In this document: piece after piece, positions 37,452-38,813 of the stretch | How positions within the stretch are numbered: the stretch's first letter is position 1 | How the letters are laid out: each line of letters begins with the position of its first letter | Virus record (IMG/VR): IMGVR_UViG_3300034111_000815 | Span: 1 to 38,813 of that record | Length of the DNA: 38,813 nt | Source: a virus | Strand: one strand, 5' to 3' | Notes under the pieces: generated by a model | Database searches by the model: none | What the model saw: the letters and a program-made list of their open reading frames with translations, nothing else | What the model was told of the DNA's origin: nothing | Program-made: the position numbers and the translations under genes

Positions 37452-37970
37452 ATGAAAAAACTAATAACAATATTAGCATTATTAACTAATTTTTGTAATG
37501 CTCAAACTCAATCAGATTATATTAATGTAATTAATGTTACAGATACATTAAGTACAAACGACACGCTAACAATAGTTTTTACTAAAAGTACTAATTTTGG
37601 CGGTAATGGGATGAGTGTTTTACAGTTATGGACACCATCATACTTACAAGATTGTTTAAATGTTTTTAGTGGTTTTTTATCTTTAGATAGTGCTAATACT
37701 TATAAACACAAAGTTAAAATTACTCCAATAATGGGGACTGGTAATGGTCGTATTTATTCTAATGCTACTGTTGGAAATTATAAAAGATTTTATATTAAAC
37801 CTGCTGTTAGTGTAAATGAATATGATGTGAATAGTAGCGTTATTGACATTAAGTATTACGATATTTATGGAAAAGAAAAACCCTCACATAATGAAGGTTT
37901 AACTATTAGGATAACAACGTACTCAAACTGTTATCAAAAATGTGATAAAATTATCCTTTTGGAAAACTAA
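37452..37970 (+). CDS. Secreted protein with T9SS-like C-terminal region, 172 aa
   Basis: Residues 1-18 (MKKLITILALLTNFCNAQ) are a signal peptide. The mature protein is beta-rich and Thr/Asn-rich. The last 45 residues (DIKYYDIYGKEKPSHNEGLT, then IRITTYSN, closing in KIILLEN) resemble the type A sorting domain of Bacteroidetes type IX secretion: a Tyr-Asp-x-x-Gly-Lys turn, a Gly-x-x-Ile-x-x strand and a final Lys-Ile-Ile. It overlaps the convergent fibre gene by 20 bases. It may act on the cell surface, for example in excluding other phages; this is inference. Confidence 0.6.
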   Translation: MKKLITILALLTNFCNAQTQSDYINVINVTDTLSTNDTLTIVFTKSTNFGGNGMSVLQLWTPSYLQDCLNVFSGFLSLDSANTYKHKVKITPIMGTGNGRIYSNATVGNYKRFYIKPAVSVNEYDVNSSVIDIKYYDIYGKEKPSHNEGLTIRITTYSNCYQKCDKIILLEN

Positions 37971-38813
37971 TTTCACCTTTTAAAGTTACTGTTACACCTG
38001 TATTAATAAATATATCAGTATCCCCATCAGTTGTTCTTGTCAATGTTATTCTTTGACCTTCAGAACCACCATCATTAGACCTTGATAATAGCATTGTATA
38101 ATTAGTAGTACTTGTAGGTGCTTTATATGAACAAGTCCCAACAAAACAATTAGTGGCTGTTAATACAGTTGCTTTATTTAAACCTGTTGGTAAAGGAACG
38201 TGTATTTTATCAACAACAGCTCCATCCGTAACATCAAATGTAATATTAAAATTTAATTTAACTATTCCTGAAATTACAACCCATGAATAATTATACGCAT
38301 CATTATTGTAAGCAAATGGCCCTGAAGCTACTATTGAAACATCAATAGTTGTTTGAGCACTTGTACTTGTTTGAACGGTTGCAGCTCCATATAAACTAAC
38401 TAAATCAGTTGAAATAAAATCACCGCCACTAGCTACATCAGTAGCAACGTATTTATAAATATCATGTACTGATTTAGAAGAACTATCTGTAAAAATTAAA
38501 GGGTCAGCAGTTGAATCTTGTGTTTTAGTTAAAATAAATCTAGCTACATTAGTAGTTCCATTTATAGCAGTTGTTTCATAGAAAGCACCACCGTAAAATA
38601 TCTCTCCAGAAGTAACGTCTTTATTAGAATCACTTACAACGCATCCACTAATTACATAGGGAACTGTTAATGAATAACTGCCTAAATTAGTTATTACTAA
38701 GCCCTTAATAATAGCAGCCTTATCTTCTGTATTATAATCTTGTAAAAATTTTAATGAATTAGCTGTAAATGGTTGTAGTGCCGTTGGCTCAACTATTTGT
38801 GATATGTCTATGT
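37951..38813 (-). CDS. Tail fibre / receptor-binding protein (allele 2), start beyond the window
   Basis: The frame is open from the last base, reading IDISQIVEPTALQPFTANSL, to the stop at 37953-37951 (ending GEISFPKG). Only about three codons are missing at the start by comparison with 1-498. About 290 residues in full. The N-terminal 163 residues correspond to the left copy with 15 or so substitutions; the C-terminal part (DAYNYSWVVISGIVKLNFNI and later) is unique here. It ends convergently, overlapping the secreted-protein gene by 20 bases. There is no enzyme motif; a host-contact role is inferred. Confidence 0.6.
   Translation of the reverse strand, partial: IDISQIVEPTALQPFTANSLKFLQDYNTEDKAAIIKGLVITNLGSYSLTVPYVISGCVVSDSNKDVTSGEIFYGGAFYETTAINGTTNVARFILTKTQDSTADPLIFTDSSSKSVHDIYKYVATDVASGGDFISTDLVSLYGAATVQTSTSAQTTIDVSIVASGPFAYNNDAYNYSWVVISGIVKLNFNITFDVTDGAVVDKIHVPLPTGLNKATVLTATNCFVGTCSYKAPTSTTNYTMLLSRSNDGGSEGQRITLTRTTDGDTDIFINTGVTVTLKGEISFPKG
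38323..38813. repeat. Terminal direct repeat, right copy (diverged)
   Basis: Partner of 1-491, about 90% identical with no gaps. Outer parts are nearly identical; the middle (corresponding to 259-400) differs at nearly 30% of positions. Confidence 0.85.

Noticed and set aside
1-38813. CRISPR array, integrase, transposase or repressor
   Set aside because: No direct-repeat/spacer pattern and no protein with the relevant motifs was found on either strand.

Overview
The window looks like a nearly complete genome of a tailed phage with a contractile (Mu-like) virion that infects a member of the Bacteroidetes, probably a flavobacterium. Four things point there: strong A+T richness; promoters of the Bacteroidetes type (-7 TAnnTTTG, -33 TTG); absence of Shine-Dalgarno sites, with tightly coupled TAATG/ATGA gene junctions; and Bacteroidetes phage families (VirE-N primase, DUF3127 SSB-like protein). 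The first 491 bases and the last 491 bases align end to end without gaps at about 90% identity. The molecule is therefore best read as circular or terminally redundant, about 38.3 kb, with two alleles of one tail-fibre gene captured at the join.

Layout. (1) Minus strand, 14.8 kb down to base 1 and across the join to 37,951: GIY-YIG protein, SF1 helicase-HNH fusion, primase-helicase, small and large terminase, Mu gp36-like adaptor, portal, MuF head protein with a metallopeptidase tail, virion morphogenesis protein, baseplate proteins and tail fibre, with several genes of 32-54 codons between them. (2) Divergent control region, 14.7-15.75 kb: an attenuator with a leader peptide, a candidate small RNA, Bacteroidetes promoters, and a leader holding a compact tRNA-like three-way junction. 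(3) Plus strand, 15.35-25.1 kb: small early genes, a 5.6-kb cassette array, then RHH protein, SSB-like protein, ERF annealing protein and a spanin-like membrane protein. (4) Minus strand, 37.1 down to 25.2 kb: ClpP-like protease/scaffold, capsid, sheath, tube, frameshifted tail chaperone, short tape measure, hub and wedge proteins, fibre, M15 endolysin, holin. (5) Two short plus-strand genes at 37.2-37.97 kb, one encoding a secreted protein.

The most unusual part is 16,447-22,080. Thirteen plus-strand genes sit one per unit in an array resembling integron gene cassettes. Between most units lies a hairpin that begins TAACG and ends GTTA, with variable but self-complementary arms. The start of each cassette (GTTA...) pairs with the end of the same cassette (...TAAC), not with the neighbouring cassette, and the pairing is interrupted about nine bases in. 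This is the pattern expected if cassettes were shuffled by recombination at the GTTA junction. No integron integrase or other tyrosine recombinase is visible. At four junctions the hairpin's right arm is translated as the N-terminus of the next protein.

No integrase, transposase, repressor, tRNA, CRISPR or reverse transcriptase gene was seen, so a lytic lifestyle is likely but not proven. All functional calls come from motifs, gene order and family knowledge read by eye; no database search was run.
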